A DNA stretch of 64,000 bases from Batillaria attramentaria (Eukaryota; Mollusca; Gastropoda; Batillariidae). This document shows positions 23,910 through 39,208 of this stretch, one piece after another; the stretch's first letter is position 1, and the number at the start of each line of letters is the position of its first letter. The position numbers were made by a program, and so were the translations under genes. Where the stretch lies: assembly GCA_018292915.2 (NCBI GenBank), contig JACVVK020000372.1, positions 367,001 to 431,000 on the forward strand, given 5' to 3'. Below the pieces are notes generated by a model, which saw nothing but the letters and a program-made list of their open reading frames with translations, did no database searches and was not told the DNA's origin.

Positions 23910-24334
23910 CAGGTTACAAAAAGGCTAAAAGCCCAATATGTAACATGTCTACGCTCACAGATCGTTCTGAGCTGGTTTGGTGTCGTCTGACATTGTGCTC
24001 AGTGCTTAGGTTAGACATCACTAATAGATTCCGGGGCATGTAGTAAATATAACTACAGTACAGAATTTTTGCCCCTTTTTACATTTGTGTGCAGAGTAAA
24101 ATCTGGCTATCTGGGGCTGCTTGTTGATTTTGTAAATAAGTTTCATGCCAGGTAATAGTGAAAGCAGTGAAAAATGAGCCTGGCATGTGGACTATTTGTA
24201 TTCATGCGCGGCTGGCACAAGAGCTAGCAGACGACAGAGGAATGAGGGGGTAGGTGGTCGCTGCTAGCATTGCCAAAAATGGAATATTGGAATTTGTTTG
24301 AATTTACCCTACACATGAGTCACTGGCTGCTGGA

Positions 24335-24337
<3 letters not shown>
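23909..24337. other. non-coding spacer
   Basis: Unique AT-rich sequence; nothing recognised. Confidence 0.4.
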
Positions 24338-24416
<79 letters not shown>

Positions 24417-24540
24417 TGTGTGTCTGTGTCTGTGTGTCTGTGTCTGTGTCTGTGTGTGTCTGTGTGTGTGTCTGTGTGTTTGTGTGTCTATCTGTCTGTC
24501 TGTCTGTGTGAGCCGAGAGAGAGAGAGAGAGGAGGAGGAG
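24338..24540. repeat. (GT)n, (GTCT)n and (GA)n compound microsatellite
   Basis: GT run to 24415, then interspersed GTCT/GTGTCT to 24508, then GA/GGA to 24540. Confidence 0.96.
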
Positions 24541-24731
24541 TAGTTAAATAAGTTCTTGGTGGAAAGACCAGATCTCACGCAACATTCCAGAACTGTCAGA
24601 AATCTTTAGACTTCATCAAAATTTCATCACTGCGTTATCGGTGGAATCGTACGGTCGATATCAAAAGCGGCGTGTACGATGTGCAGAAATGCCCCTGATG
24701 AGAAAGGAGACACTGCGAAATTGAGATTTAA

Positions 24732-25727
<996 letters not shown>

Positions 25728-26002
25728 GGGCCCGTATGTAAAAGTCGAGGTTAATTTAACGCACGGCTACGGGCCTGACCCAGACTAGAACAAAAGAAAC
25801 CCAAAAGCAAAATTAAATAAGAAAGGAAACGAAGAAATGTAGAAAAAAAATCCTATAACGGCTTAGGCACCTTGCTGGATGGGCCCTCTTCTTGATTTAA
25901 AACAAAAAACAGCAGAAAATTTAACTATATAGCTAGTTTAGTTCGAGGTTAGACTCTAACCAGGGGCTAAAAGCCCTAACCTCCACTGTTACATACGGAC
26001 CC
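25728..26002. mobile_element. MITE family 2, copy C
   Basis: 275 bp, same orientation as copy A. Ends GGGCCCGTATGTAAAAGTCG and TGTTACATACGGACCC; the right end carries substitutions. Confidence 0.87.
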
Positions 26003-27180
26003 TGATCTTTCATTTCGTACCAACTTGGCCGGTAGGAACGACTGTGCCACTTTTGAGATCTGGACAAGATTTGTTTGCCGCCCTAATATACTGTAGCGTT
26101 TGGGACTTAAGCAAATGGGCTGTAGTGGGTTACTGGACGCCATAATGCTATTTATGTCTGGCATTCGTGAGACAGGGAAAACTATGTGTCCCAGAGAATC
26201 TACTGCGTGTTCGCACTGTAAAGGTACCACAAGTAAAAACCTACACTAACTACAACACTACCCGAGCTATTGGCGGAGTTGTCCACGTTCAGTGAATTTA
26301 TTTGACAAGACAGGAAAGCACAATCCCAGAAAAGGATTAGTAAAACATACAAGTCCAAGATTCTAGGAGAAAAGCAGTATTGCGAAATCCACTACTGTTT
26401 TGGGGGCTGAACCCGCTTCACGCTACCTACACTGAGATACTAAAAGCAAAGAAAACGCCAAGCCATTAGGTCAAATCAACTATTTGGTACCAGCAAAAGG
26501 CGGTAACTACGCAGAAAACAGCTCAAGAGTAGATTCCCCGACACAAGTGACACGAAAGTCCGGTCGGGAAAGATTTGAAACCAAAGGCAAAGTAGTCCCA
26601 CTTTCATGTGGTACAGAAGCGCAGGCTCTGAGGTAGGCATATCTAAGTGAGCTTCTATTAGGCAGGGTAAACGAAAAAGGGGTGAGAACTGAAATGCGCA
26701 TGGCACCCAGGTGGGGTAAAAGGGGAGGTGGCGGGATCAAGTTTGTAAAAACAGAGGAAATCCGCTGCTGCCGAGCGAACTGAAGTCTGTCTTCCAAAAG
26801 CGACGCTCGCGCAATGAGCTGGACACATCGGACAAGGGGAGGAAGCGTCCAGCGTGCGGAATTAGGTCATGTTATGCAATGCCAATAGCGGGGCGATGCG
26901 AATAGCGTGGCGTTGGCGTTGGCCGCCTACGGAGAGGAAAGCCATGCCAGCCATAAATAGCCTTGCGCTTGTGAACGGCGCGCAACTTGTTTTTTTGCAG
27001 CGTAACTGTGATCATGTATTCGTTAAAGTATAACTAGATGCAAGCTGGCAATGGGGTAAAATGTTTGTATGGTCTGACTAGTAACTGTATACGAATGAGC
27101 GGATATTCCATTTGGCTATTGTCTCCAGCTTATTCCAACATTGTTCTAGGCACGCTTGTTGTTATTTTGACATTTAAGGG
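26003..27180. other. non-coding spacer, the longest nearly repeat-free stretch
   Basis: No microsatellite, SINE or exon was recognised. Minus-strand frames at 25976-26230, 26476-26706 and 26507-26797 overlap each other and have no domains. A small internal repeat of GGCGTTGGC-type words lies near 26890-26920. Confidence 0.4.
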
Positions 27181-27213
<33 letters not shown>

Positions 27214-27435
27214 GTGCTTGCTCCTTTCTTTGTCAAAGGACAGACCTGAAAGACCACTCTCTTTTTTTTCTTTTCTGTGACCTGTTCTTTTGTTTGTGTG
27301 TTTGTGGATTGTTGTTGTTGTTTTCTTTTCTTTCTTTGTTTTTTTTTTCTCTTTGTTTTTTTGTTTTGTTTTGTTTTTGTTTTTTTTTTTTTGGGGGGGG
27401 GTGGTGGTGTTGTTGTTGTTGTTGTTTTTCTCACT
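27181..27435. repeat. (CT)n and T/G low complexity
   Basis: (CT)n at 27181-27213, then a block GTGCTTGCTCCTTTCTTTGT, then T/G-rich low complexity. The block recurs at 27634 after another (CT)n, so a CT-bounded segment has been duplicated. Confidence 0.8.
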
Positions 27436-27524
27436 TCTTCGGTAGCCTAGATTGTTAATTTATCTTTGCATATTATGTTGTTGTATTTTTTTGCTTGTTT
27501 GAATTTTTATTATTATTGTAGAAT

Positions 27525-27625
27525 GTGGTGAGGACTTCTTATAAGACAGGCAGAGATGCCTACAAGAATTATCCTAATAAACGTTTTGACATCATCATCC
27601 TCTCTCTCTCTCTCTCTCTCTCTCA
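27525..27625 (+). mobile_element. LINE-like 3' tail
   Basis: GAGGACTTCTTATAAGACAG, then AGAGATGCCTA, TATCCTAATAAACGTTTTG and CATCATCATC parallel the 3' end of the LINE at 51372-51450 (minus). That end has AGGACAGCATGTAAGATAGG, AGCAATGCCTA, CTATCCTGAATAAAAAACG and (ATC)n. It is probably a severely truncated copy of the same or a sister family, followed by (CT)n. Confidence 0.7.
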
Positions 27626-27754
27626 TCTTTCTCTAGTGCTTGCTCCTTTCTTTTTCATAGGCCAGACCTGGAAGACCTCTCTCTCTCTCTCTCTCTCTCT
27701 CTTGAAAGTTTCTTTCAAGCGTCCATTTTGGTGTATAATCTGAACAACCATGTC

Positions 27755-27847
<93 letters not shown>
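27600..27847. repeat. (CT)n / (CT)n / (GT)n-(GA)n cluster
   Basis: (CT)n at 27600-27623 and 27678-27702, (GT)n at 27756-27834, then a short GA run. Confidence 0.95.
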
Positions 27848-27853
<6 letters not shown>

Positions 27854-28092
27854 TGAGAGAAAGATTTTTTTCTTTCGAGTAATTTTTTCTTTATTTTGCC
27901 ATTGTTTTTTTTTTGTTTGGTTTTTTTTTTGGTTTTTTGGGTTGTTTTTTATTTTTCTCTTGTATTTTCCTTTAATCTTGCCATTGTAGTCTTTTGTTTT
28001 TGTAGCAACGGCTGATTGAAAAATAATCATTGTTTGGTTAAATCACTTCCGTTGGAAAATAAAGTTCGTTCGTTCGTTCGTTCGTTCGTTCT
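27848..28092 (+). other. T-rich stretch ending in a retroposon-like (TTCG)n tail
   Basis: T/G-rich sequence, then TTCCGTTGGAAAATAAAG and (TTCG)n at 28063-28091. The AATAAAG plus tetranucleotide arrangement is typical of a LINE 3' end. Confidence 0.5.
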
Positions 28093-28740
28093 CTCTCTGT
28101 GGGTTTGTGTGAGTGGGTGTGTGGATGTATGAGGTGCAGCTTTCAGCATAACATTTACTAACTTCCCAGACTTAAGCTGACGTCAGAGAACGTCTGGACA
28201 GTGGTGTCGATTTGACACAGCCTCCAGAAAAAAAGCACATTTCTAACGATTATGTTATAGCTAGTCCCCAAAATACACACAAAATATGATGCTGAATTAT
28301 CTCTCATAAAATGCACGTCTGGCACTGATTCGAATTACGAATGATAAAAATGTCAGAACATAGCGATGCTCGTACTTCTGAAAGGTTGTATGATGTAGGT
28401 TAAAACAAGAAATGCTGATGCTAGAGCATGGTATTTCCAAAACAGGACACCAATACGTCATTGTCCAAGTTTGCGACACCCTAGTCTGAGCAAGCCTCTT
28501 TGGTTCTCCCTCGAGGCCTCGAGTGTAAGGAGAGCCCCTATCCCTGCAGGATTTTGTACTGATCCTGACGACAGCAGTCATTATCGTATAAGTGTCAACG
28601 AACTTCTCTGGAGAAGAGGACAGGAGGAGGGGGGAGGGGGGGGGGAGGGCTTGTTTTGCGCTGTTTTGTTTTTCTGACGCTTTGTTTGAAGTTGTCCTTT
28701 CCACCTTTACCAGTGTGCATGTTGATTGTGTTGTGCACAG
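28093..28740. other. intron or intergenic sequence with a G-rich run
   Basis: If the exon at 29372-29563 is real, this lies in its first intron. The G/A-rich run at 28621-28650 and the minus-strand frame at 28297-29094 are composition artefacts. Confidence 0.4.
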
Positions 28741-29368
28741 GCATGTCGTGTCATGTCGTATCGTGTCGTGACGTGTCGTGCCTGACCGTGTCGTGTCGAG
28801 TCGTGTCGTGTTGTGTCGTGCCGTGTTGTGTCGTGTCAGCCGTGTCATATCGTACCATGTCGTGCCGTACCGTGTCGTGTCGTGTCGTGTCAGCCGTGTC
28901 GTATCGTACCGTGTCGTACTGTACCGTGTCGTGTCGTACTGTACCGTGTCGTGTCGTGTCGTGTCAGCCGTGTCATATCGTACCGTGTCGTGCTGTACCG
29001 TGTCGTGTCGTGTCGTGTCGTGTCGTGTCAGCCGTGTCGTATCGTACCGTGTCGTGCTGTACCGTGTCGTGTCGTGTCGTGTCAGCCGTGTCATATCGTA
29101 CCGTGTCGTGCTGTACCGTGTCGTGTCATGTCATGTCATGTCAGCCGTGTCGTTTCGAACCGTGTCGTGTCGTGTCGTGTCCTGTCGTGTCGTGTCGTGT
29201 CGTGTCGTGTCGTGTCGTGTCGTGTCGTGTCGTGTCGTGTCCTGTCCTGTCCTGTCCTGTCGTGTCGTGTCGTCTCGTGTCGTCTCGTGTCGTGTCAGCC
29301 GTGTCGTGTCAGGCGTATAAGCCGTGTCGTGCCGTGACGTGCCGTATGGTATGGTATGGTATGGTACT
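28741..29368. repeat. (TCGTG)n satellite with higher-order structure
   Basis: Pentanucleotide array with variants TCATG, TACCG, TACTG and CCTGT. The phrase GTCAGCCGTGTC marks higher-order units at 28837, 28891, 28966, 29029, 29084, 29142 and 29296, mostly 54-75 bp apart. It ends in (TATGG)n at 29345-29364, immediately at the splice donor of the exon on the minus strand. Long frames through it on both strands are artefacts of a pentamer without stops. Confidence 0.97.
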
Positions 29369-29371
29369 TAC
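29366..29371 (-). promoter_or_regulatory. splice donor site
   Basis: GTAAGT on the minus strand directly after CAG; it matches the U1 consensus at every position. It sits 1-2 bp from the end of the TCGTG/TATGG array, so the intron begins almost at once with satellite. Confidence 0.6.
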
Positions 29372-29563
29372 CTGCTTGTTCTCCACGAGTGACCCTTTCC
29401 CGTGTACCAAGGGCACGGTGATGACAGAGGCGAGGGCGAAGAGGACGATGGTGCCGACAACGACACACAAGACGACAGAGCAAGCGCAGTGGGTGCCCGC
29501 ATGCCCATGACGATCGCCGGAGGGGCGTCGACCAGAAGGGCGTCGGCCGACGTGGGAACGCAT
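29372..29563 (-). CDS. first coding exon of a probable type II membrane protein
   Basis: Sixty-four codons begin at ATG 29563 (MRSHVGRRPSGRRPSG...) and end in ENKQ at a consensus donor, CAG|GTAAGT (donor 29366-29371), phase 0. Residues 1-26 are basic and contain a tandem GRRPS repeat. Residues 27-55 are a continuous hydrophobic segment (CACSVVLCVVVGTIVLF, then ALASVITVPLV), and HGKGSLVENKQ follows. A cytoplasmic basic N-terminus with one signal anchor fits ectopeptidases or Golgi glycosyl/sulfotransferases, but nothing identifies the family. Third codon positions are strongly C/G-rich, unlike the surroundings. An upstream in-frame ATG at 29602 would add 13 residues and has a better start context (GAAGAAATG), but lies in the minisatellite unit. 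Later exons were not found below 29366. Confidence 0.6.
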
Positions 29564-29575
29564 GAACACTTTGGT

Positions 29576-30860
29576 ACGAGTCGTCAAGATATCCCTGTAC
29601 ATTTCTTCAATAGATCCGTGTATATTTAGTCACTATGGTCTTGTACACTTAGTCACTGTATCAATGTACACTTCGTCACTGTAGCCGAGTACATTTCGTC
29701 ACTGTATCACGAGTCGTCAAGATATCCCTGTACATTTCTTCAATAGATCCGTGTATAGTTAGTCATTATAGTCTTGTACACTTAGTCACTGTATCAATGT
29801 ACACTTCGTCACTGTATCCGTGTACATTTTGTCATTATATCCGTGTAATGTCTTCAGTGACTCCATCTGGTCACTATTTTCATGAATATTTAGTCACTGC
29901 ATCAATGTACACTTCGCGGACTCGTCACTGTATCCGTGTACATTTTGTCACTGCATCCGTGTACATTTTGTCATTATATCCATGTAATGACTTTAATGGG
30001 TCCATTTGGTCACTATGATCATGAATATTTTGTCACTGCATCAATGTACACTTCGCGGATTCGTCACTGTATCCGTGTACATTTGGTCACTGTATCCGTG
30101 TACATTTGGTCACTGTATCCGTGTTCATTTGGTCACTGTATCCGTGTACATTTTGCCACTGCATCCGTGTATATTTTGTCATTATATCCATGTAATGATT
30201 TTAACGAGTCCATTTGGTCACTATGATCATGAACACTTAGTCACTGTATCAATGTACACTTCGCGGATTCGTCACTGTATCCGTGTACATTTGGTCACTG
30301 TATCTGTGTTCATTTTGTCACTGTATCCGTGTATATTTTGTCATTATATCCATGTAATGATTTTAACGAGTCCATTTGGTCACTATGATCATGAACATTT
30401 AGTCACTGTATCAATGTACACTTCGCGGATTCGTCACTGTATCCGTGTACATTTCGTCACTGGATCCGTGTACATTTTGTCAGTATATCCATGTCATTTC
30501 TTTAGTGAGTTCATTTGGTCACTATGATCATGAACATTTAGTCACTCTATTAATGTACACTTCGTCACTGTATCCAAGTACATTTCGTCACTGTATCCGT
30601 GTACATTATATCCATGTAATTTTTTTAGTGAGTCCATTTTGGTCACTCTGTTCATGAACATTAATTTTAGTCACTGTATCAATGTACACTTCGCGAATTC
30701 GTCACTGTATCCGTGTACATTTCGTCACTGTATCCGTGTACATTTTGTCATTATAATTTTATCCATGTCATTTCTTTAGTGAGTCCATTTGGTCACTATC
30801 TTCATGAACATCCAGTCACTGTCTCCATGTAAACTGTCGCTTGCGTTATACTATCCATGA
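29576..30860. repeat. minisatellite, about 24-bp unit with higher-order periods
   Basis: Basic unit close to TCACTGTATCCGTGTACATT, more than 40 copies. Longer modules include TTCGCGGATTCGTCACTG (29915, 30054, 30262, 30424, 30692) and CCATGTAATGATTTTAACGA. A 130-bp module starting ACGAGTCGTCAAGATATCCC occurs at 29576 and 29707. The array decays into related sequence up to about 31060. Frames of 70-173 codons across it are products of a unit that is a multiple of three. Confidence 0.96.
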
Positions 30861-31060
30861 ACACAGTATCCTCGAATATTTTTTTCTCACGATATCCCTC
30901 AAGATATCTTCACGATATATCTGTAAATTTCCTCGCTGAATCCTGTTATTTCTTCATGGTTTCTGTGCACATTTCGAAATGATACATCTCTTACACTTTT
31001 TCTTCACGAGACACGTGTACAGTTTGTCACTGTATCCATTCAATGTATCCATGCCATTCA

Positions 31061-33165
<2,105 letters not shown>

Positions 33166-33169
33166 TTTT

Positions 33170-33750
33170 TAGCAATACAATACAATAAAGTACAGTGCAG
33201 TACATTTAAAATACTTCATTGTCTGCAACTAAAGAAATAAAATCTAAAACAGAAAATTGTCTTGGAAATCACATATGTTCTGTCACTTGTAGACAAACGA
33301 AGACAGTGCAGAAAGTAAACCGAGGGTCTGCAACAGAGTCGCGCCTCACAATACAAAACGATGCAATACAATACAATACAATACAATACAATACAATACA
33401 ATACAATACGATACAATACAATACAGTACAGTACAGTACATTTAAAATACTTCATTGTCTGCAACTAAAGAAATAAAATCTAAAACAGAAAATTGTCTTG
33501 GAAATCACATATGTTCTGTCACTTGTAGACAAACGAAGACAGTGCAGAAAGTAAACCGAGGGTCTGCAACAGAGTCGCGCCTCACAATACAAAACGATGC
33601 AATACAATACAATACAATGCAATGCAATGCAATGCAATGCAATACAATACAGTACAGTACAGTACAGTACAGTACAGTACCATACCATACCATACCATAC
33701 CATACCATACTATACCATACCATACCATACCATACCATGCAATGCAATAC
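33170..33750 (+). repeat. 236-bp direct duplication bounded by (AATAC)n / (AGTAC)n / (CATAC)n
   Basis: The block beginning ACTTCATTGTCTGCAACTAA at about 33211 is repeated, essentially unchanged, 236 bp downstream. Each copy runs into (AATAC)n, with variants AATGC, AGTAC and CATAC in the second (33597-33750). ACTTCATTGTCTGCAA is the reverse of the retroposon tail phrase at 7160-7195, so a retroposon tail may have seeded the pentamers. Confidence 0.92.
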
Positions 33751-33839
33751 ATGTATACCCAATACAATACACTTCACAATCCGTGTATACACAATACAAT
33801 GGATTACCCATTACAGTACAAATACAATACAAGCCCTGC

Positions 33840-34232
33840 AGAAATATTCACAATGTTACGCGGCGATTTTAGTTTTTATTCCAAACAAAAAAACCCTTGC
33901 TCTCTACGTGTCAAATGCATGATGGTATTAGGAGGTTTTTCGCAGGAAGGGAGGGACGGGAGCAGTGCTAGACGCCAGTTATGATAGTCATAAATGTCAA
34001 AGGAATTAAATTCAGATGATGACACGATACGTGCGCGGTACACAACTACGCAGTCGGCTTGCGAGTCACGTGAAGTACACGAGTGCAGTTTAAACCGACC
34101 TTCATGAATATTCTTCGCAGGCCTCGATGTAATGCAGGTGGATCAAATGTGTTTAGTTAGAAACACCCCAAGTTTTTACCACGCCCTTCTCTATGCACGT
34201 GCGCGTGCGCGTGTGTATATGTGGGAGGGGGG
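33840..34232. other. non-coding spacer
   Basis: Unique sequence; nothing recognised. Confidence 0.4.
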
Positions 34233-36180
<1,948 letters not shown>

Positions 36181-36193
36181 CGTTCCTGACAAG

Positions 36194-36369
36194 GGTAGCC
36201 GGGGGTGGCCGAATGGTAGAGCGTTGGACTTCCAATGCTCGGGTCATGAGTTCGTATCCCGGCTGCCGCCAAATATTTGTGCTGGCCTTTTCATCGTTGC
36301 CCCGTCTTTGATATCACCCGTATGTGGTGGAAAAGGACGTTAAACTCCCAAACACCCACCTCACCCACC
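36194..36369 (+). mobile_element. SINE-1 copy, full length
   Basis: Head with one extra G (CCGGGGGTGGCCGAATGG), B box GTTCGTATCCC, body and CACC tail. Perfect 13-bp duplication CGTTCCTGACAAG (36181-36193 and 36370-36382). Confidence 0.94.
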
Positions 36370-36439
36370 CGTTCCTGACAAGTAAGCGGCGTATGTAGGT
36401 ACAAAAGACGATAGTAGTGAAAGCGCATTTGTAGACATC

Positions 36440-36745
36440 ACAAGGCCAAACCGATCGCTCAGTCCCAAAAATCACCCAGTCCAAAGCAAAATCACTCAGT
36501 CCGAACGAGCACTCAGTCCCAAAAACCACCCAGTTCAAAGTAAAATCACTCAGTCCAAACGAGCACCCAGTCCCAAAAATCACCCGGTCCAAAGTAAAAT
36601 CACAAAATCACTCAGTCCATATAAAACACTATGTACTACCGCCCCCCCCCCCCTCCTCCCCCCTCCACCCCCCCCCCCCCCAACAAAAACAAACAAACAA
36701 ACAAACAAACAGTCCAGTCACTCAGTCCAAAAACAAAGAGTTACT
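36440..36745 (+). repeat. minisatellite of about 54 bp and (ACAA)n
   Basis: CAGTCCCAAAAA recurs at about 36459, 36512 and 36568, with CACCCAGTCCAAAG and AAAATCACTCAGTCC between. Partial units continue after a C-rich/(ACAA)n insertion at 36636-36712. Confidence 0.8.
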
Positions 36746-37421
36746 CGGTCCAGAAGATAGCCCATTCTCATCGAAGGCGACCACCGAAATGGTGGTCCTC
36801 CCAAAACCTCTCAACATTCTGAAAAGAAAAAAAAATGTACCTGCCTACCAGTTTCAGATGTCGAGGGTCGTGATCCGAACAGCTGCATCACGAAACTCAT
36901 TAGCAGGTGAATTTTAACCAGAATTTAAAAAAAAAAAAAACCTCTGTATTACCCACAGCACTCACCTGCCTCAGTCCTGCCATACTCAACATAATGCAGC
37001 AGAAGTCCACTAACATATTCATCTCCTCTTCTCCTGTTCTTCAAGTGTCCCTTCTTTTTCACTGTTTGTGTACCGTGCAACATTTTACGCCTCGAGGGAG
37101 GAAACAAAAGTGATATTTATTTCTGCTCGCTGCCTACGCACGCGTTTCCACCGAGTCAATTAAATTTCCGACGTGGAGAAAATTTACGTCAATTTGAAAG
37201 TCGCTTCTTTGCATCCCCTATGATTTATTCACGTGGGACGCCAGTGCAAAAAAAAAAAAAAAAAAAAAAGAACCGAGCGTGCAGCTGGAATTGGAATCAA
37301 ATGGAATATGGCCTACGGCCTACATGACTAAACATTCGTATTCATTATTAAACAGGAGAAAAGCAATGTATCACGTCAGATGTCACGGTTAGAACACAAC
37401 AGGTGTGTCGTCGGTATAGGA
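36746..37421. other. non-coding spacer
   Basis: A runs at 36824-36835, 36927-36940 and 37248-37269. No exon recognised. Confidence 0.4.
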
Positions 37422-37433
37422 CAGTATTAACAG

Positions 37434-37609
37434 TGGGTGGTGTTTTCGGTGTTTTGGGGGTTTAACGTCCTTTTCCACCACATAGGGTGATATCAAAGAC
37501 GGGGCAACGATGAAAACGCCAGCACAAATATTTGGCCCCAGCCGGGATCGAACTCACGACCCGAGCATTAGAAATCCAACGCTCTAACATTCGACCACCC
37601 CGGCTCCCC
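37434..37609 (-). mobile_element. SINE-1 copy, full length
   Basis: Reverse copy; perfect 12-bp duplication CAGTATTAACAG (37422-37433 and 37610-37621). Confidence 0.94.
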
Positions 37610-37639
37610 CAGTATTAACAGACAGAAATGAAAGTCCGG

Positions 37640-37900
37640 GTTTTTGTTTGTTTGTTTTTTGTTTGTTTGTTTGTTTGTTTGTTTGTTTTGTTTTTAGTTT
37701 GTTTCTTTGTTTTGTTTTGTTTTGTTTTGGGTTTTTTGTTGTTGTTGTTGTTTCGTTTTGTTTTTGTTTTTGTTTTAGTTTGATGTTTTGTTTTGTTTTG
37801 TTTTTTTCTGGGGGGGGGGGTGTCAGGGAAGAGGGGGTGGTGGTGGTGGTGGTGGTGGTGGTGGTGGTAGTGGTGGAGCGGTGGTGGTAATAGCAGTAGT
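37640..37900. repeat. (GTTT)n, T/G low complexity and (GGT)n
   Basis: (GTTT)n to about 37690, T/G-rich to 37810, G run, then (GGT)n at 37838-37868. Confidence 0.93.
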
Positions 37901-38119
37901 GGTACTAGGAAAGAAAAACAAAGCAGGTCAAGCTGATGATACATCGGTTTTAACGCTTGTTCTGTGATCCGAAGATGTAATGCGTGTCCCACTTTAAACA
38001 CAATAAGCCTGGAAAAGTGAGTCACGAGAAACCCTGAGATAAATTATATATTTTCTAATGAATTCGATGAATTGATTTGGACCGAACTGCGTCTAGGTGG
38101 CATTGTGTAGCCCGACATC

Positions 38120-38345
38120 TCAGATGTGATTCTGGATTTTTTTTTTTTTTTTAAGTGCCTGGAATTACCAACAATTATTATGTTGTTGTTCTCGGTGCCG
38201 TTGTTGGTGTGTTGTTGTTGGTCTTCATCTTCTTCTTCTTCCATTGTCGAAACAGTGTACTAAAAGTGCAAAAGACCACCTATACTCTTGTTGTTGTTGT
38301 TGTTGCTGTTGTTGTTGCTGTTGCTGCTGCTGCTGCTGTTCTTGT
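38120..38345. repeat. imperfect (GTT)n / (GCT)n tracts
   Basis: GTT runs at 38178-38220 and a GTT-to-GCT tract at 38289-38340. The minus-strand poly-Gln frame is an artefact of the CAG/CAA repeat. Confidence 0.9.
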
Positions 38346-38640
38346 ACTGCACACTCAACGACGTAGTCGCTGAAACATGCACACAAAAAAAGCGATAATG
38401 TGTCATTATGCAGCGAACAGATCTCGCACCTCCCTCCTGAAATCCTGATTTTCTCGGCTTCCATTATTTACTGATGCCCTCCAAACAATGGGATTACTAA
38501 CGCCAGGAGAGGTTGCATAATGCAGGCCTCTAATTCCAAGTTCACGTGGGTTACAAGACGAAACTGACAGCATCACGCAACAGTCGACAAGGTCGTCCTG
38601 GAAATATGGTCAGCAGAGAAAGAGTTCAAGAGTGAGAGGA
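38346..38640. other. non-coding spacer
   Basis: Unique sequence; nothing recognised. Confidence 0.4.
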
Positions 38641-38938
38641 TGGGCGGGTAGGTTGATGTTTGGGAGTTTAGGGTGGGTGGGTGTTTGGGAGCTTAACGTT
38701 CTTTTCCACCACATACGGGTGATACCAAAGACTGGGCAACGATGAAAAAGCCAGCACAAGTATTTGGCCCCGGTCGGGATACGAACTCACGACGCGAGCA
38801 TTAGAAGTCCAACTCTCTACCATTCGGCCACCCCGGCTCCCCGTTTGGGAGTTTAACGTCTTTTTCCACCACGTGGTGTGGTATCAAAGACAGGGCAACG
38901 AGAGAAAGGCCAGTACAAATATTTGGCCACAGCCGGGC
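38641..38938 (-). mobile_element. older SINE-1 copy, interrupted by a younger one
   Basis: The outer copy comprises 38641-38670 (GGTTGATGTTTGGGAGTTTA) and 38856-38938 (ACGTCTTTTTCCACCACGTG, GGCCAGTACAAATATTTGGC). It ends at CAGCCGGGCAGA, so the head is lost. The inserted younger copy occupies 38671-38842. Confidence 0.88.
38671..38842 (-). mobile_element. SINE-1 copy nested in an older SINE-1
   Basis: Full-length reverse copy. The duplicated target GTTTGGGAGTTTA (38658-38670 and 38843-38855) is itself SINE-1 tail sequence, which proves nesting and gives the order of events. Confidence 0.94.
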
Positions 38939-39208
38939 AGAGTTTAAAGTGCTATTCCTACCATTACTAGGTTTCATACAGGGAGACCTGTTTCAGCACA
39001 TTTGTGCTTGTGACTGTGCGTGTGCGCTCGAAATTGTCTATCTTAGAGGTTAGTAGAGCTCCGAATGCAACACACTGACGTTTGATGGCCGCGCGAACGA
39101 GGAAAACTCAGGTACACGGTCGAGTGTGGTAGCCCCACTCTCACCGGCTACTGCGTTTGGTTTCAAACAGCTGAACGCGAGCCTGTCTGTGCATGTATAT
39201 GTGCATGC
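38939..39208. other. non-coding spacer
   Basis: Unique sequence; nothing recognised. Confidence 0.4.

Noticed and set aside
28656..29510. Long plus-strand frame of 284 codons with matching long frames in other phases and on the other strand
   Set aside because: It is the translation of the TCGTG pentamer array, which has no stops in several phases. All the frames are repetitive Val-Ser-Cys-Arg or Asp-Thr-Thr-Arg peptides.
30006..30527. 173-codon frame with regular histidine/tyrosine-rich repeats
   Set aside because: It runs along the 24-bp minisatellite unit (a multiple of three). It has no start context or domain.
29576..30860. CRISPR-like regular spacing
   Set aside because: Units are contiguous tandem copies without unique spacers, and the context is animal DNA.
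38225..38464. Poly-glutamine protein frame on the minus strand
   Set aside because: It is produced by an imperfect CAA/CAG trinucleotide tract; the flanking residues show no coding signal.
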